The notes beneath the pieces were generated by a model. The model was not told the origin of the DNA and did not search any database. It saw nothing but the letters and a program-made list of their open reading frames with translations. The translations under genes and the position numbers were made by a program. Shown here piece after piece: positions 47,322 through 56,711 of a DNA stretch of 64,000 bases (position 1 is its first letter; the number at the start of each line of letters is the position of its first letter). Source of the stretch: Schaalia sp. ZJ405 (lineage in GTDB: Bacteria > Actinomycetota > Actinomycetes > Actinomycetales > Actinomycetaceae); the NCBI RefSeq assembly GCF_011038885.2, contig NZ_CP064952.1, forward strand, positions 2,046,001-2,110,000. The letters run 5' to 3'.

Positions 47322-50300
47322 ATGTCTGACCCTCGTGAAGCCGCTGCGATGACGCTCTCGGCTGCTGAAGATTCATCCTCCCAGGAACCCGCTCATAAGG
47401 CGGAAACGGTTGATGCGCTTGACGCAGGACGAACAAAGGTTCAATCCGCGCTCGCCTTCGACGATCTGCTTCAGCAATACCGTGACCTGTCCGATTCGGA
47501 ACGGATGAAAGGGAATCTCTTCGAGCAGCTGACTCGCCAGTATCTGCTGGGCGACGCGCAGATGCGTCGGGAGTTCGCCAGGGTCTACCTGTGGCGAGAT
47601 TGGCCAGGGAACCGAGGATTGCCGGATACTGGCATCGATTTGGTCGCAACACTGAGGAACCCCGACGGTAGTGAAGCCGAAGACCAGGCCGTCGCCATCC
47701 AATGTAAGTTCTACGCGCCCGGGCACCGAATTCAGAAGAGTGACATTGACTCTTTCCTCTCTGAGTCAGGCAAGAGTGGCTATGTTGGACGGATCATCAT
47801 TGAAACAACGGGCGAGGAGTGGTCATCGAACGCCCGTAACGCAATCGAAGATCAGCAGATCCCCGTTCAGACGATCGGCCTGACGGATTTCCGCAATTCC
47901 GATATTGACTGGGCGACGTATTCATTCCAGGCACCGGACTGTGCACCGGAGATGCTTGAACGCAAGCAACTGCGCTCGCACCAGCGCGCCGCGATTGACG
48001 ATGTCTTCGCAGGATTCGAGACTCACGACCGTGGAACACTGGTTATGGCCTGCGGCACCGGGAAAACCTTTACATCACTGAAGATCGCGGAACGCCTGGC
48101 AGACGAGCAAGACGGACACGCTCAGGTTCTGTTTATGGTTCCGTCACTTGCATTGATGTCCCAAACCCTGGGTGAATGGGCGGCGGAATGCTCCATAGAT
48201 TTCCACGCGTGGAGTGTGTGCTCCGACATTAAAGTCAATCGCAGGCGCGCCAGCCAGGATGACATCGCGGATATTTCCGTTACTGACTTGAAGATTCCCC
48301 CGACAACAGATCCGGGTAAGCTTGCTCGCTCTCTCGCTGCGGCCGATAGTTCGGAGGGGTTGCACGTTGTTTTCGCAACCTACCAGTCGATCGACACACT
48401 CATCGAAGCCCAGCAGATCGCCGGAGACACGTGGACAGACTTCGACCTGGTGATCTGCGATGAGGCACATCGCACGACGGGCGTAAAGATCAGTGGCGAG
48501 GACGAGTCGTCTTTCACGAAGATTCACAACAACGACCTGATTCGCGCGGACCGCAGGCTGTATATGACAGCAACTCCTCGCCTCTTTAAGTCCGAGGTCA
48601 AGGCTGCTGCAAAGGAACATGACGCGATCCTCACGTCGATGGATGACGAGGCCGTGTACGGTCCGGTCTTTCACAAGTTGGGTTTCGGTCAGGCGGTATC
48701 GTTGGGCCTTCTCACCGACTATAAGGTCGTTGTTCTGGCGGTTCCCGAAGACCAGATCTCGGGGATCTATCAGGACCAAATTGCTCAAGGTGGCGAGCTC
48801 AACCTGCCAGAACTGGCGAAGCTTGCGGGCGTCTGGAATGCACTGGCGAAACGCAAGAACGGCAGCTTCGATGTGTCCTATGGTGACGATCTAACCCCGA
48901 TGCGTCGCGCCGTCGCGTTCGCGAAGGACATCAAGACGTCGAAGTGGGTGGCAAGCGAGTTCCCTGACCTTGTGCGTACGCATCTTCAGGACCTGTCGAA
49001 CGACGAGGATTCGGACAACTTGGGTATCGAGGCCTATCACGTTGACGGAGGAATGAACGCCATCGTCCGTGGTGAGCGCCTGGATTGGCTCAAAGAGGAA
49101 GAAGTCACCCCCCCCCCAGCGCCTATTTGTCGCATCCTGACCAACGCCCGCTGTCTGTCTGAAGGAGTTGATGTTCCCTCCCTCGACGCGGTGATTTTCC
49201 TTAATCCCCGCAAGTCTCAGGTCGATGTCATTCAGGCCGTCGGCCGTGTCATGCGCAAGGCTCCGGGTAAGGAGTTCGGCTACGTTATTTTGCCGATCGC
49301 TATTCCGGCAGGTATTCCACCGGAGAATGCCCTGGCCGACAATGAACGGTACCGGGTGATCTGGCAAGTCCTTCAGGCCCTACGCGCACACGATGACCGC
49401 ATCGACGCAACAGTCAATTCAATCCAGTACAACACCTCGGATCCCTCGTCCATCGTTGTTGACATTGCTGATTTCTCATCGAAGAAGCCCGCCGAGGATC
49501 ACTTCAGTGGTGAAGCGCATGACCATGACGACCCGACCAGCAAAAACCCGACCGATCCGTTGCAGCCCCAGCCGATTCAGGGGCAGTTCATCTTCTCTCC
49601 CATCGAGTGGAAAGACGCTCTCTATTCGAAAATCGTTAAAAATGTCGGTGATCGGCTCTACTGGGACGATTGGTCGAAGGATATTGCAGACATCGCCACC
49701 CGGTACATTGCCCTCATCGACCGTCTGCTTGAAGATCCCGTGCACCAGGACGTCTTCGATCGCTTCGTCCGGTCGTTGCGACAGATCCTTAACCCGTCGA
49801 TTGACGGTGCTCAGGCCGTTGAGATGCTCGCCCAGCACATCATCACGAAGCCGCTCTTTGACGCGATGTTTGACGACCAACAGTTCACCGCAAAGAACCC
49901 CGTGTCGCGTGCAATGCAGGCGGTATTGGATGTCATCGGATCGAATGAGATGTTTGTCCGTGAACGCCAGCCTCTGGAAGCTTTCTACACGACGATGGTC
50001 AACCGGATCCGGCAGATCGATTCGATTGCAGGGCGTCAGCAGATCATGGTCACGCTCTATGACAAATTCTTCGCCAAGGCTTTCCCTGATATGGCCAGCC
50101 GTCTAGGGATCGTCTTCACTCCGGTTGAAGTGGTTGACTACATTCTCCACTCAGCAAACGACGCATTGAAAAAGCACTTTGGTAAGACCCTGGGTGACCC
50201 GGGTGTTGAACTGCTCGAACCCTTCCTAGGCACAGGTACCTTTATTTCCCGTTTGCTCTCCTCTGGGATCATTCCTCCTGAGCAGTTGGAGCACAAGTAT

Positions 50301-52553
50301 CGCAACGAGATCTTCGGTAACGAGATCGTTCTGCTCTCCTACTACATCGCCTCGATCAACATCGAGGCCGTGTACCGCCAGATCCGTTTAGCACAGGGAT
50401 ATTCCGACGAGTACGTGGAATTCACAGGTATCAGCCTGACAGACACATTCCAGCTCACCGAGGACCGCGATGTTATTCCGGGTGTTGGCTTCGACTTTGC
50501 AGAGAACATTGAACGCCTTCAGCGTCAACGTCAGGCGAACATTCGCGTCATTATTATGAATCCGCCGTATTCCGCGGGGCAGCGCTCGGCGAATGACAAC
50601 AATCAGAACCTCAAATATCCACACCTGGACACGATGATCGAGCAGACCTACGTTGCTCGATCATCGGGGATAAACAAGAACTCGCTCTACGACTCGTATT
50701 TCCGCGCACTGCGCTGGGCAACCGAACGCATCGGTGATGAGGGGATCATCGCCTTCGTCTCGAATAACTCGTTCCTTGATGGAAATGCCGCCGACGGAGT
50801 GCGTCTGACCTTCCAAGATGAGTTCAGTGACATTTATCTGCTCAACCTTAAAGGGAACGCACGCACCCAGGGTAAACGGCGAAAACAAGAGGGAGGAGGA
50901 GTCTTTGCGGAAGGGGCGCGAACAGGAATTGCGATTACCCTCCTCATTAAAGATCCAACGCACGAAGGACCCGCGCGCATTCACTACGCGGAGGTCGACG
51001 ACTACCTTACGCGAGAGGACAAACTTCGTGAGCTCGAAACCGCGCGCAGTATATCGGAAACATCATTCCGGCTACTCACACCCAACGAGCATGGGGACTG
51101 GTTGAGTCAGCGCGACGAGTCATTTGCAACATTCCAGGCGATTGCCGACAAAACAACAAAGGGAAAGAGTCAGACTCCAACGATTTTTATTCAATTCTCA
51201 AGGGGACTCGAGACCTCTCGCGACGCATGGTGCTATAACTTCTCCCACGACGATGTCATGGAGAATATGCAACGGATGATCGCGAACTACAACGCCGAAG
51301 TCGAGGCGGGGCACACGCGAGATTCCGCTTCAACGGACAGTACTCGCATTTCATGGAACGACAAGCTCTATGCAGATCTGAAGAAACGGAGACATCATTC
51401 GTTTGTTCCACAGGGGACTCGCCTTTCGCTCTACCGTCCTTTCACCCGCCATACAACTTACTTCGACCAACCTCTCAATAATCGCGTCTACCAGCTTCCG
51501 CATATCTTCCCAACTGAGCAGCATCCGAATCTCGCAATCACCTCTTCATTGGCGGGAAGTAAACCATTCATGCCCCTGATGGTTGACGTCCTACCAGACC
51601 TGCATCTCAATGGGGATGCACAGTGTTTCCCCCTCTACACATGGGAGAAAATCAATGACGGCTCCGAGCTCGCAAAAGCACTGAAGATCGGCGATATTCC
51701 AGGAACCGCAACTACCTCAGATTCCAATGCTTCAGGAAGCCAGCATGCGCTCGACATTCTTTCCGTCATGGAACAGGCAGATGAGGGCGACTCCGTCCTC
51801 GTCAATGAGAAGAACGCAACCCCACCCGCTTTCGATTTCAACCAACCCATCGCGGACCAAATCCCCGAAATTCTCAACGGTTACCGGCGGCGCGACAATA
51901 TCACCGACGCAACTCTACTGGCGTACCGCGCGCACTACGCGGACGAACCGACCCCAGCGGGAGAAGAGATCACCAAGGAAGACATCTTCTTCTACGTGTA
52001 CGCACTGCTCCACCACCCCTCCTACCGCGAGCGTTACGAGGCCGACCTGAAGAAGATGCTCCCGCGAATCCCCCGCGTCCCCGGGTTCTGGGAATTTGCC
52101 AATATCGGCCGCGAACTGGCCGCGCTGCACGTCAACTACGAGACCGTCGAACCCTACCCTCTGAGCGAGGAATGGTCTGTCGACGCTCCCGAGGACGAGT
52201 GGGCGCGCTACCGCGTAGAGAAACCAAAGTGGAAGACCAAGGTCGACCCGACGCGCTTCGTGTACAACGAGTTCCTCACCTTCAGCGGCATTCCCGCGAG
52301 CGTCAACGACTACCAGGTGGGCGGGCGGTCACCGCTCGAATGGGTCATCGACCGCTACAAGGTAACCGTCGACAAGAAATCGCAGATCCGCAACGATCCG
52401 AACGACTACTTCCGAGAGGTCGACAACCCGCATTATTTAGCGGACCTCATCAAGAGCCTCGTTACGGTGTCCTTGCGGACCACCGAACTCACTCAGGCAC
52501 TACCCGAGCTCATCATCGAGGAGACCGATCGCCCTAGCGTGGATAAGCACTGA
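47322..52553 (+). CDS. Type ISP restriction-modification enzyme (nuclease-helicase-methylase)
   Basis: The 1743-residue polypeptide carries all activities in one chain, in the order of LlaGI/LlaBIII type ISP enzymes: Mrr-like PD-(D/E)xK nuclease (DTGIDLVA near 104, AIQCKF near 125), SF2 translocase with CGTGKTF near 242, DEAH near 379, TATPR and QAVGRVMRK near 636, a gamma-class N6-adenine methylase with EPFLGTGTFI near 965 and NPPYSAG near 1079, and a C-terminal target-recognition region. It methylates one strand and cuts between head-to-head sites. A C10 run lies in the helicase part. The start is uncertain; M at 47322 was chosen by position, no ribosome site is clear. Confidence 0.92.
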   Translation: MSDPREAAAMTLSAAEDSSSQEPAHKAETVDALDAGRTKVQSALAFDDLLQQYRDLSDSERMKGNLFEQLTRQYLLGDAQMRREFARVYLWRDWPGNRGLPDTGIDLVATLRNPDGSEAEDQAVAIQCKFYAPGHRIQKSDIDSFLSESGKSGYVGRIIIETTGEEWSSNARNAIEDQQIPVQTIGLTDFRNSDIDWATYSFQAPDCAPEMLERKQLRSHQRAAIDDVFAGFETHDRGTLVMACGTGKTFTSLKIAERLADEQDGHAQVLFMVPSLALMSQTLGEWAAECSIDFHAWSVCSDIKVNRRRASQDDIADISVTDLKIPPTTDPGKLARSLAAADSSEGLHVVFATYQSIDTLIEAQQIAGDTWTDFDLVICDEAHRTTGVKISGEDESSFTKIHNNDLIRADRRLYMTATPRLFKSEVKAAAKEHDAILTSMDDEAVYGPVFHKLGFGQAVSLGLLTDYKVVVLAVPEDQISGIYQDQIAQGGELNLPELAKLAGVWNALAKRKNGSFDVSYGDDLTPMRRAVAFAKDIKTSKWVASEFPDLVRTHLQDLSNDEDSDNLGIEAYHVDGGMNAIVRGERLDWLKEEEVTPPPAPICRILTNARCLSEGVDVPSLDAVIFLNPRKSQVDVIQAVGRVMRKAPGKEFGYVILPIAIPAGIPPENALADNERYRVIWQVLQALRAHDDRIDATVNSIQYNTSDPSSIVVDIADFSSKKPAEDHFSGEAHDHDDPTSKNPTDPLQPQPIQGQFIFSPIEWKDALYSKIVKNVGDRLYWDDWSKDIADIATRYIALIDRLLEDPVHQDVFDRFVRSLRQILNPSIDGAQAVEMLAQHIITKPLFDAMFDDQQFTAKNPVSRAMQAVLDVIGSNEMFVRERQPLEAFYTTMVNRIRQIDSIAGRQQIMVTLYDKFFAKAFPDMASRLGIVFTPVEVVDYILHSANDALKKHFGKTLGDPGVELLEPFLGTGTFISRLLSSGIIPPEQLEHKYRNEIFGNEIVLLSYYIASINIEAVYRQIRLAQGYSDEYVEFTGISLTDTFQLTEDRDVIPGVGFDFAENIERLQRQRQANIRVIIMNPPYSAGQRSANDNNQNLKYPHLDTMIEQTYVARSSGINKNSLYDSYFRALRWATERIGDEGIIAFVSNNSFLDGNAADGVRLTFQDEFSDIYLLNLKGNARTQGKRRKQEGGGVFAEGARTGIAITLLIKDPTHEGPARIHYAEVDDYLTREDKLRELETARSISETSFRLLTPNEHGDWLSQRDESFATFQAIADKTTKGKSQTPTIFIQFSRGLETSRDAWCYNFSHDDVMENMQRMIANYNAEVEAGHTRDSASTDSTRISWNDKLYADLKKRRHHSFVPQGTRLSLYRPFTRHTTYFDQPLNNRVYQLPHIFPTEQHPNLAITSSLAGSKPFMPLMVDVLPDLHLNGDAQCFPLYTWEKINDGSELAKALKIGDIPGTATTSDSNASGSQHALDILSVMEQADEGDSVLVNEKNATPPAFDFNQPIADQIPEILNGYRRRDNITDATLLAYRAHYADEPTPAGEEITKEDIFFYVYALLHHPSYRERYEADLKKMLPRIPRVPGFWEFANIGRELAALHVNYETVEPYPLSEEWSVDAPEDEWARYRVEKPKWKTKVDPTRFVYNEFLTFSGIPASVNDYQVGGRSPLEWVIDRYKVTVDKKSQIRNDPNDYFREVDNPHYLADLIKSLVTVSLRTTELTQALPELIIEETDRPSVDKH
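49108..49117 (+). repeat. Homopolymer C10 inside the restriction gene
   Basis: Ten C in a row encode Thr-Pro-Pro-Pro in the helicase part. A change of one base would truncate the enzyme before its helicase motif VI and methylase domain. Such tracts vary by slipped-strand mispairing in phase-variable genes; here the gene is in frame (on). Confidence 0.7.
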
Positions 52554-52643
52554 CGCTCTGTAGTTGATCTGGGCAAGTGATCCACCCGGGCATCTCACGA
52601 TGACTTAGCTCTGGCTGCCTTCAATTCCCGCAGCATCAGCGAG
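52554..52643. repeat. Island repeat C, copy 2
   Basis: Carries a copy of the last codons of the protease gene directly behind the restriction gene stop, matching 46948-47037 at 87 of 90 positions. Confidence 0.9.
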
Positions 52644-52872
52644 CTGACGCCTCAAGTTCCAGCGATCGCCCCAACACGAAGCGTCGTCGTCCGCCCAACA
52701 GCCCATTTCTCATTCATCGAGGCGGACGTGCCGCGTGTGCATACACACCACCTATCCCAGTTTTGTCCCGTCATTCCTCAATGAATAGATCCCAGTCTAT
52801 GAGATCGACCTTTTCTTTATAACGCTTAGCCGGTATCCTCATCTCTCAATGAGACCAATGGGGGTAAGATTC
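52644..52872. other. Non-coding leader before the secreted-protein gene
   Basis: No gene-like frame is seen. GGGGGT about eight bases before 52873 is the ribosome site of the next gene. AT-rich sequence around 52805-52850 could hold its promoter, but no clear pair of boxes was assigned. Confidence 0.4.
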
Positions 52873-53466
52873 ATGAACTCAACTATTCTGACGCATATTT
52901 CTCGTGGCACAATCGCGGGAAGCACTGCGCTATCGCTCATGTTTGCCAGCGTTGGAGTTGCTTCAGCAAGCGCAAGTATTGCCGAAGAAGGACATCCGAT
53001 TGTTGCGAAGAGTGCTGAAACCTTTCCTACTCCTTCGCCAGCAGATATACAATTGTATGGTACTTCTGACCCCGAAACCGTTTATCTATTAAATCAGATA
53101 AGTGAAGGATTTAAGGAGCAAGGCGAAAAAGGATTCTACCAAGAACTAGTAGTTAGCAATCCCTCACCTGGCGAAATTACGCCACAGAGCTGGAGCACCT
53201 TCGCTAGCTGCGTAGGAAATGGTCTAGCTGCGAGTTTTGGGATTGATATTCTCAAGCGCGCTTTTAATCATGAAGTACGAAATGCACTCAAGTCACGGCA
53301 GTGGAAAGTCGCATCATCCATCATATTCCGTAATCTCAATAAATATCTTGGGAAAAAGGCCGCTCAGATTATTATTAAAAAGATTGCTGCGAAAGTCCTG
53401 CCTGGTGGCTTACCAGGACAGATTGCTTGGCTAGTCGCAAAATGTGGCGTGAAGGAAATCTGGTGA
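52873..53466 (+). CDS. Secreted helical protein, bacteriocin-like (197 aa)
   Basis: A Sec signal peptide is clear (helix ISRGTIAGSTALSLMFASVG with cleavage near ASASA, about residue 35). The mature part has a disordered Pro/Ser segment, then WSTFASCVGNGLAASFGIDI and a C-terminal amphipathic, very basic helix set (KYLGKKAAQIIIKKIAAKVL, then GQIAWLVAKCGVKEIW). Two cysteines (FASC, AKC) could form a disulfide. This composition is typical of membrane-active peptides, but no known bacteriocin family was matched. The stop overlaps the GTG of a small membrane protein gene. Confidence 0.8.
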   Translation: MNSTILTHISRGTIAGSTALSLMFASVGVASASASIAEEGHPIVAKSAETFPTPSPADIQLYGTSDPETVYLLNQISEGFKEQGEKGFYQELVVSNPSPGEITPQSWSTFASCVGNGLAASFGIDILKRAFNHEVRNALKSRQWKVASSIIFRNLNKYLGKKAAQIIIKKIAAKVLPGGLPGQIAWLVAKCGVKEIW

Positions 53467-53714
53467 ACAACGTGCCACGAGGGAAGCAAAAAGAACCGAG
53501 CAATGTTCGCGCTTTGATTGTAACGGTTGCCATTCTCCTGCTGGTGCCGCTTCCATTGGCGTTATGTTTGGCAGGTACGGAATGGTTATTCCAGGGAGGT
53601 TCCGGAGTTCCAAAGGAGTTTGTCTTTTCATACTTATTCGGATTACTTACACTGCTTGCAACAATCATCGTCGTCAAACTAAGAGAACGATTCGGCAAGG
53701 ACAAGAAGAAGTAA
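53463..53714 (+). CDS. Two-helix membrane protein, possible immunity partner (83 aa)
   Basis: The GTG at 53463 overlaps the TGA of the secreted-protein gene. The product has two transmembrane helices (about 17-35 and 52-72) around a short outside loop (GTEWLFQGGSGVP) and a basic cytosolic tail (KLRERFGKDKKK). Small two-helix proteins translated together with a secreted toxin-like protein are commonly immunity proteins; here this is inference from arrangement. Base composition is as AT-rich as the partner gene. Confidence 0.72.
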   Translation: MNNVPRGKQKEPSNVRALIVTVAILLLVPLPLALCLAGTEWLFQGGSGVPKEFVFSYLFGLLTLLATIIVVKLRERFGKDKKK

Positions 53715-53968
53715 TTCGCTCTCAATTTATTGGGTTTGGGGTTTTCACGCGCTTACCTCGAGCGGTGTCATCCCCGGTTGTGAGCACACAGGGTTCCAGA
53801 CACACGGGGTTCCAGAGACGAGTTCGCGGATCTCGAGCCGCACAGGTGTAAGCCTCCTCACCACTCGAATCAGCCAATTCAGCGCCATATTCAGCTTTCG
53901 TATGACGACTTCGCCCTCGTCAACACAGACGTTGACCAAAACAGCCCAGTTCCTGAAACAATGGAGGC

Positions 53969-55108
53969 ATGACGCTCTCCCCCGCATCCGCTGATCCACT
54001 GGCGCAGAAGAAACCCTGGTGGAAGTCGAAGCGCGCCTTTTCAGCCCCCGGCCCAGGAGGTGAAGTTCGCTTGTGGATGCGGGATGTCACCTGCGCGGAC
54101 ACGAACACGCGCGCACAGGTCTTGTCTCAGGTGACACGGGGTTTCCGCAGGGGGACTGTCACCGTCCTCGTTGATCAGACGGGAACACATGCCCGCGCAC
54201 TTTTCAACACGATCACCGGGCTGACCACGCCGGAATCCGGAGATGTCCAATTCTCGAAGCCTCCACGCCCACAACGCAAGTCCGGGCGTACCGGTGCGAT
54301 CACTCTGATCCTGGAGTCCACCCCCGTTGATGCTGCGCTCACCGTCAGTCAGAACACCTATTCGGCGTTGATGTCGGCTGGTATTGCTGCCGACCTCGAC
54401 GCCGTGTCGGACGCGTGGTCACTCACCGGTCTTCGCGATCACCTCGACACCCACCCCCTCGCGCTCACTCAGGGTCAGCGAGTCAGCATGCACATCGCCC
54501 GCGGCCTGGCACTGAGTTCAGACATCTTCCTCATCGACTGGACAGCCTTTGACCCACTGTCGTGCGAGGAGCGACGCGCCCTCATCGATATGCTCCTCGC
54601 CGTGGCACGCCGGGGCGCAACGGTCGTTGTCTCAACGCGACAGCTGGCTGACTTTGATCGGGCTCACCGGGCGATCCTCCTGCTCAACGGCCACATTTAT
54701 GCCGACGTTGCCCCGCCGGATATCGCGGTGTTCACCGCCCTGCTCGATGAGATCCCCGCCGATCCGACAACCTTCCTCGGTCCCATTCCCCAAGCGTCAT
54801 CTCCCACCGATTCCCCTGAAACGGGCATCGACACGCAGGAAGAACACCTCGCAGAAACAACGCCGTCAGATCCCGTTGATGAACCGGCTACCAAGGACCG
54901 TCCCTTCCACTTCACAAAAGTCTCTGAGTTCGTTCCCAGCCCCGAAGAGCCTCTAAGTCCCGTCGACGGGTCCGTCCTCGCCCCCCAGGTTCCTCCAATT
55001 AACGAGGACGAGCAGCCGAATCCAACAGGCGACCCCGTGGATCACCTGGTCGATCAGGCGCGAAGGATCCTTTCCGACCTCCCCGGTTCCGTCATGCCTG
55101 ACGAGTAA
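53969..55108 (+). CDS. ABC-ATPase-like protein with degenerate nucleotide site
   Basis: The 379-residue protein has an ABC fold: LWMRDVTCADTNTRAQVLSQ at the start, a signature-like LTQGQRVSMHIARGLAL (about 171-187) and a D-loop region. The Walker A position reads VLVDQTGTHARALFNTITGL, without the GxxGxGK(S/T) motif, and Walker B is IFLIDWTAFDPL, without the catalytic Glu. ATP binding as in ABC enzymes is thus unlikely. The C-terminal 130 residues are acidic, Pro-rich and probably disordered. No permease gene is adjacent. It may be a structural or regulatory relict. Confidence 0.75.
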   Translation: MTLSPASADPLAQKKPWWKSKRAFSAPGPGGEVRLWMRDVTCADTNTRAQVLSQVTRGFRRGTVTVLVDQTGTHARALFNTITGLTTPESGDVQFSKPPRPQRKSGRTGAITLILESTPVDAALTVSQNTYSALMSAGIAADLDAVSDAWSLTGLRDHLDTHPLALTQGQRVSMHIARGLALSSDIFLIDWTAFDPLSCEERRALIDMLLAVARRGATVVVSTRQLADFDRAHRAILLLNGHIYADVAPPDIAVFTALLDEIPADPTTFLGPIPQASSPTDSPETGIDTQEEHLAETTPSDPVDEPATKDRPFHFTKVSEFVPSPEEPLSPVDGSVLAPQVPPINEDEQPNPTGDPVDHLVDQARRILSDLPGSVMPDE

Positions 55109-55260
55109 CATCATCAGGAATTGACCCTCCACCTCGTAAGGATCAGGGCGTCAACACAAAAATTTTTCCCCACTCCAATGCAGATGATGCCACAACGTGA
55201 GAAACTGGGACGAACGCAAGAATGTCCTATCCCTATCCGACTTGGAAGTGAGCGCACTCG

Positions 55261-55734
55261 ATGACTTCACCGTCTTCTCCCGCCGCGCCCAATGGTGAGC
55301 ACACCTCCGCTCATCGCCCGGCGACCCAGATTTCGACCGAACCCGTCATCGAGAAACCGCAGTCCTTCGGTGACCTCGTTGCCTCCCTGTCTCACCAGAT
55401 CTCAACGCTGGTCAACGGGGAAATCGAGCTGACAAAGCTCAAACTCAAGGCGAAAGTCACCAGCATCGGTATCGGTGGCGGTTTACTCGCAGGTGCCGCC
55501 GTTTTCGCGCTCTACCTGCTCGGATGGGTGTTCCACACGATTGAGGTGGCTATTGCGGTTGCCCTTCCCCAATGGGCTGCGGCGCTCATCGTCACCGGAA
55601 TCATCCTCGTCATCATCCTCATCCTCGCTCTTCTTGGCGTGAAATCACTCAAGGAAAGCAAGAAACACCAGCCCAACCCAAAGGCTGGTATTGAAAAGAG
55701 CGTCGACGCAGTGAAGAAAGGACTGGAAAAGTAA
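55261..55734 (+). CDS. Actinobacterial Holin-X family membrane protein
   Basis: The 157-residue product has an N-terminal amphipathic region (SFGDLVASLSHQISTLVNGE, then IELTKLKLKAKV), two strong transmembrane helices (about 62-84 and 97-119) and a Lys-rich tail, the pattern of the putative Holin-X/superfamily III group found in actinobacterial chromosomes. It is paired with DUF3618, as in many related genomes; the role is unknown and need not be lysis. Confidence 0.88.
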   Translation: MTSPSSPAAPNGEHTSAHRPATQISTEPVIEKPQSFGDLVASLSHQISTLVNGEIELTKLKLKAKVTSIGIGGGLLAGAAVFALYLLGWVFHTIEVAIAVALPQWAAALIVTGIILVIILILALLGVKSLKESKKHQPNPKAGIEKSVDAVKKGLEK

Positions 55735-55736
55735 CA

Positions 55737-56063
55737 ATGGCTCAGAACAAAGCCAGCAACGATTGGAACGCTCACGTCGCCGATCGCACGGAAGAACAGA
55801 TCCAGGCCGAACTCGCCGCCACACGCGCAGAAATGTCGAAGACGGTGAATGAACTCTACGCTCGGGTTCAGCCCCAGTACATCGCCGCTCAAACGAAGGA
55901 CGCAGCAATGTCCAAAGGCAAAGAAATCACAGAGACCGTTCAGCGAACCGTTAAGGACGCTCGCGCAGGCGACACCGATGCTCTGGTCAAAGTCGGGGCG
56001 GTTGCACTCGGTGTGACAACCGTCATCGCACTGATCGTTTTGAGGCGTCTACGTCGTCACTGA
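55737..56063 (+). CDS. DUF3618 family protein
   Basis: The 108-residue product has the DUF3618 N-terminal motif (RTEEQIQAELAATRAEMSKT, about 17-36) and a C-terminal membrane helix (VGAVALGVTTVIALIVLRRL) with basic end. Two bases separate it from the Holin-X gene, so both are co-expressed. Function unknown; probably part of a cell-envelope pair. Confidence 0.9.
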   Translation: MAQNKASNDWNAHVADRTEEQIQAELAATRAEMSKTVNELYARVQPQYIAAQTKDAAMSKGKEITETVQRTVKDARAGDTDALVKVGAVALGVTTVIALIVLRRLRRH

Positions 56064-56462
56064 CCTCAGGGATCCAAGCGCCGGGCGGAGAGGTACGAAG
56101 CGGGCACGTCTTTGACGTTCACGCCAGGAATCAGAGCCTCGGGGCGGGGTCTCATGACCTCGTCACTTGTGGTCCGCTGCGCGCTCCGATGCCCGGTGTG
56201 GCCTCACTGATCCGGCCGTTTCATCCGAGCCCGATTGCGTCCACGATCACCGGGGTCATGTGATTCACATTGACGTATCTTTCGCGTGTTCACGCGAGAA
56301 ATCTCGCGCACGCCACGTCACGGGATCACCTGAAATCGCCTCGTCATATGGTTGGGTGAACAGCGACCCGCACCAATTAGGTATGATGGTCCCACGACAC
56401 ATCTTGAAAACCCAGGGCACCGCCTTTGAGCGGACCCGAAGAACGCGGAGGGGGTCGACGCC
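56064..56462. other. Non-coding region between DUF3618 and DUF3073 genes
   Basis: About 400 bases without a convincing frame. It contains a partial palindrome TTTCGCGTGTTCACGCGAGAAA (near 56279-56300) and a TATGAT (56382-56387) that could be the -10 box of the DUF3073 gene. Nothing else recognised. Confidence 0.5.
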
Positions 56463-56711
56463 ATGGGGCGCGGCCGTCAAAAGGCTAAGCAGACGAAGGT
56501 TGCCCGTAAGCTGAAGTATTTCAGCCCTGATACGGACTTGGACGCGCTTCAGCGTGAACTCGCCGGAGCCAGCACTCAATCCCCCGAATACAGTGACGAC
56601 GAAGACGACGCGGAAGAGGATCTCTACGCCAAGTACGCGGACTTCGCCGAAGAGGATGACGACGACAGCGACGTCATCCTCGACGAAGAGTTCTGGACTG
56701 GGTCGAAGTAA
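56463..56711 (+). CDS. DUF3073 family protein
   Basis: The 82-residue protein begins MGRGRQKAKQTKVARKLKY, the conserved basic N-terminus of DUF3073, and ends in a long acidic run (DDEDDAEEDLY, then EEDDDDSDV). It is widespread in Actinobacteria next to purine genes, as here; function is unknown. Confidence 0.93.
   Translation: MGRGRQKAKQTKVARKLKYFSPDTDLDALQRELAGASTQSPEYSDDEDDAEEDLYAKYADFAEEDDDDSDVILDEEFWTGSK

Noticed and set aside
47322..52553. A BREX or DISARM system
   Set aside because: The nuclease, helicase and methylase are in one chain in type ISP order and no partner genes of those systems are present.
55261..56063. A second prophage lysis module (Holin-X)
   Set aside because: The Holin-X/DUF3618 pair is a common chromosomal pair in Actinobacteria, with no phage genes around it.
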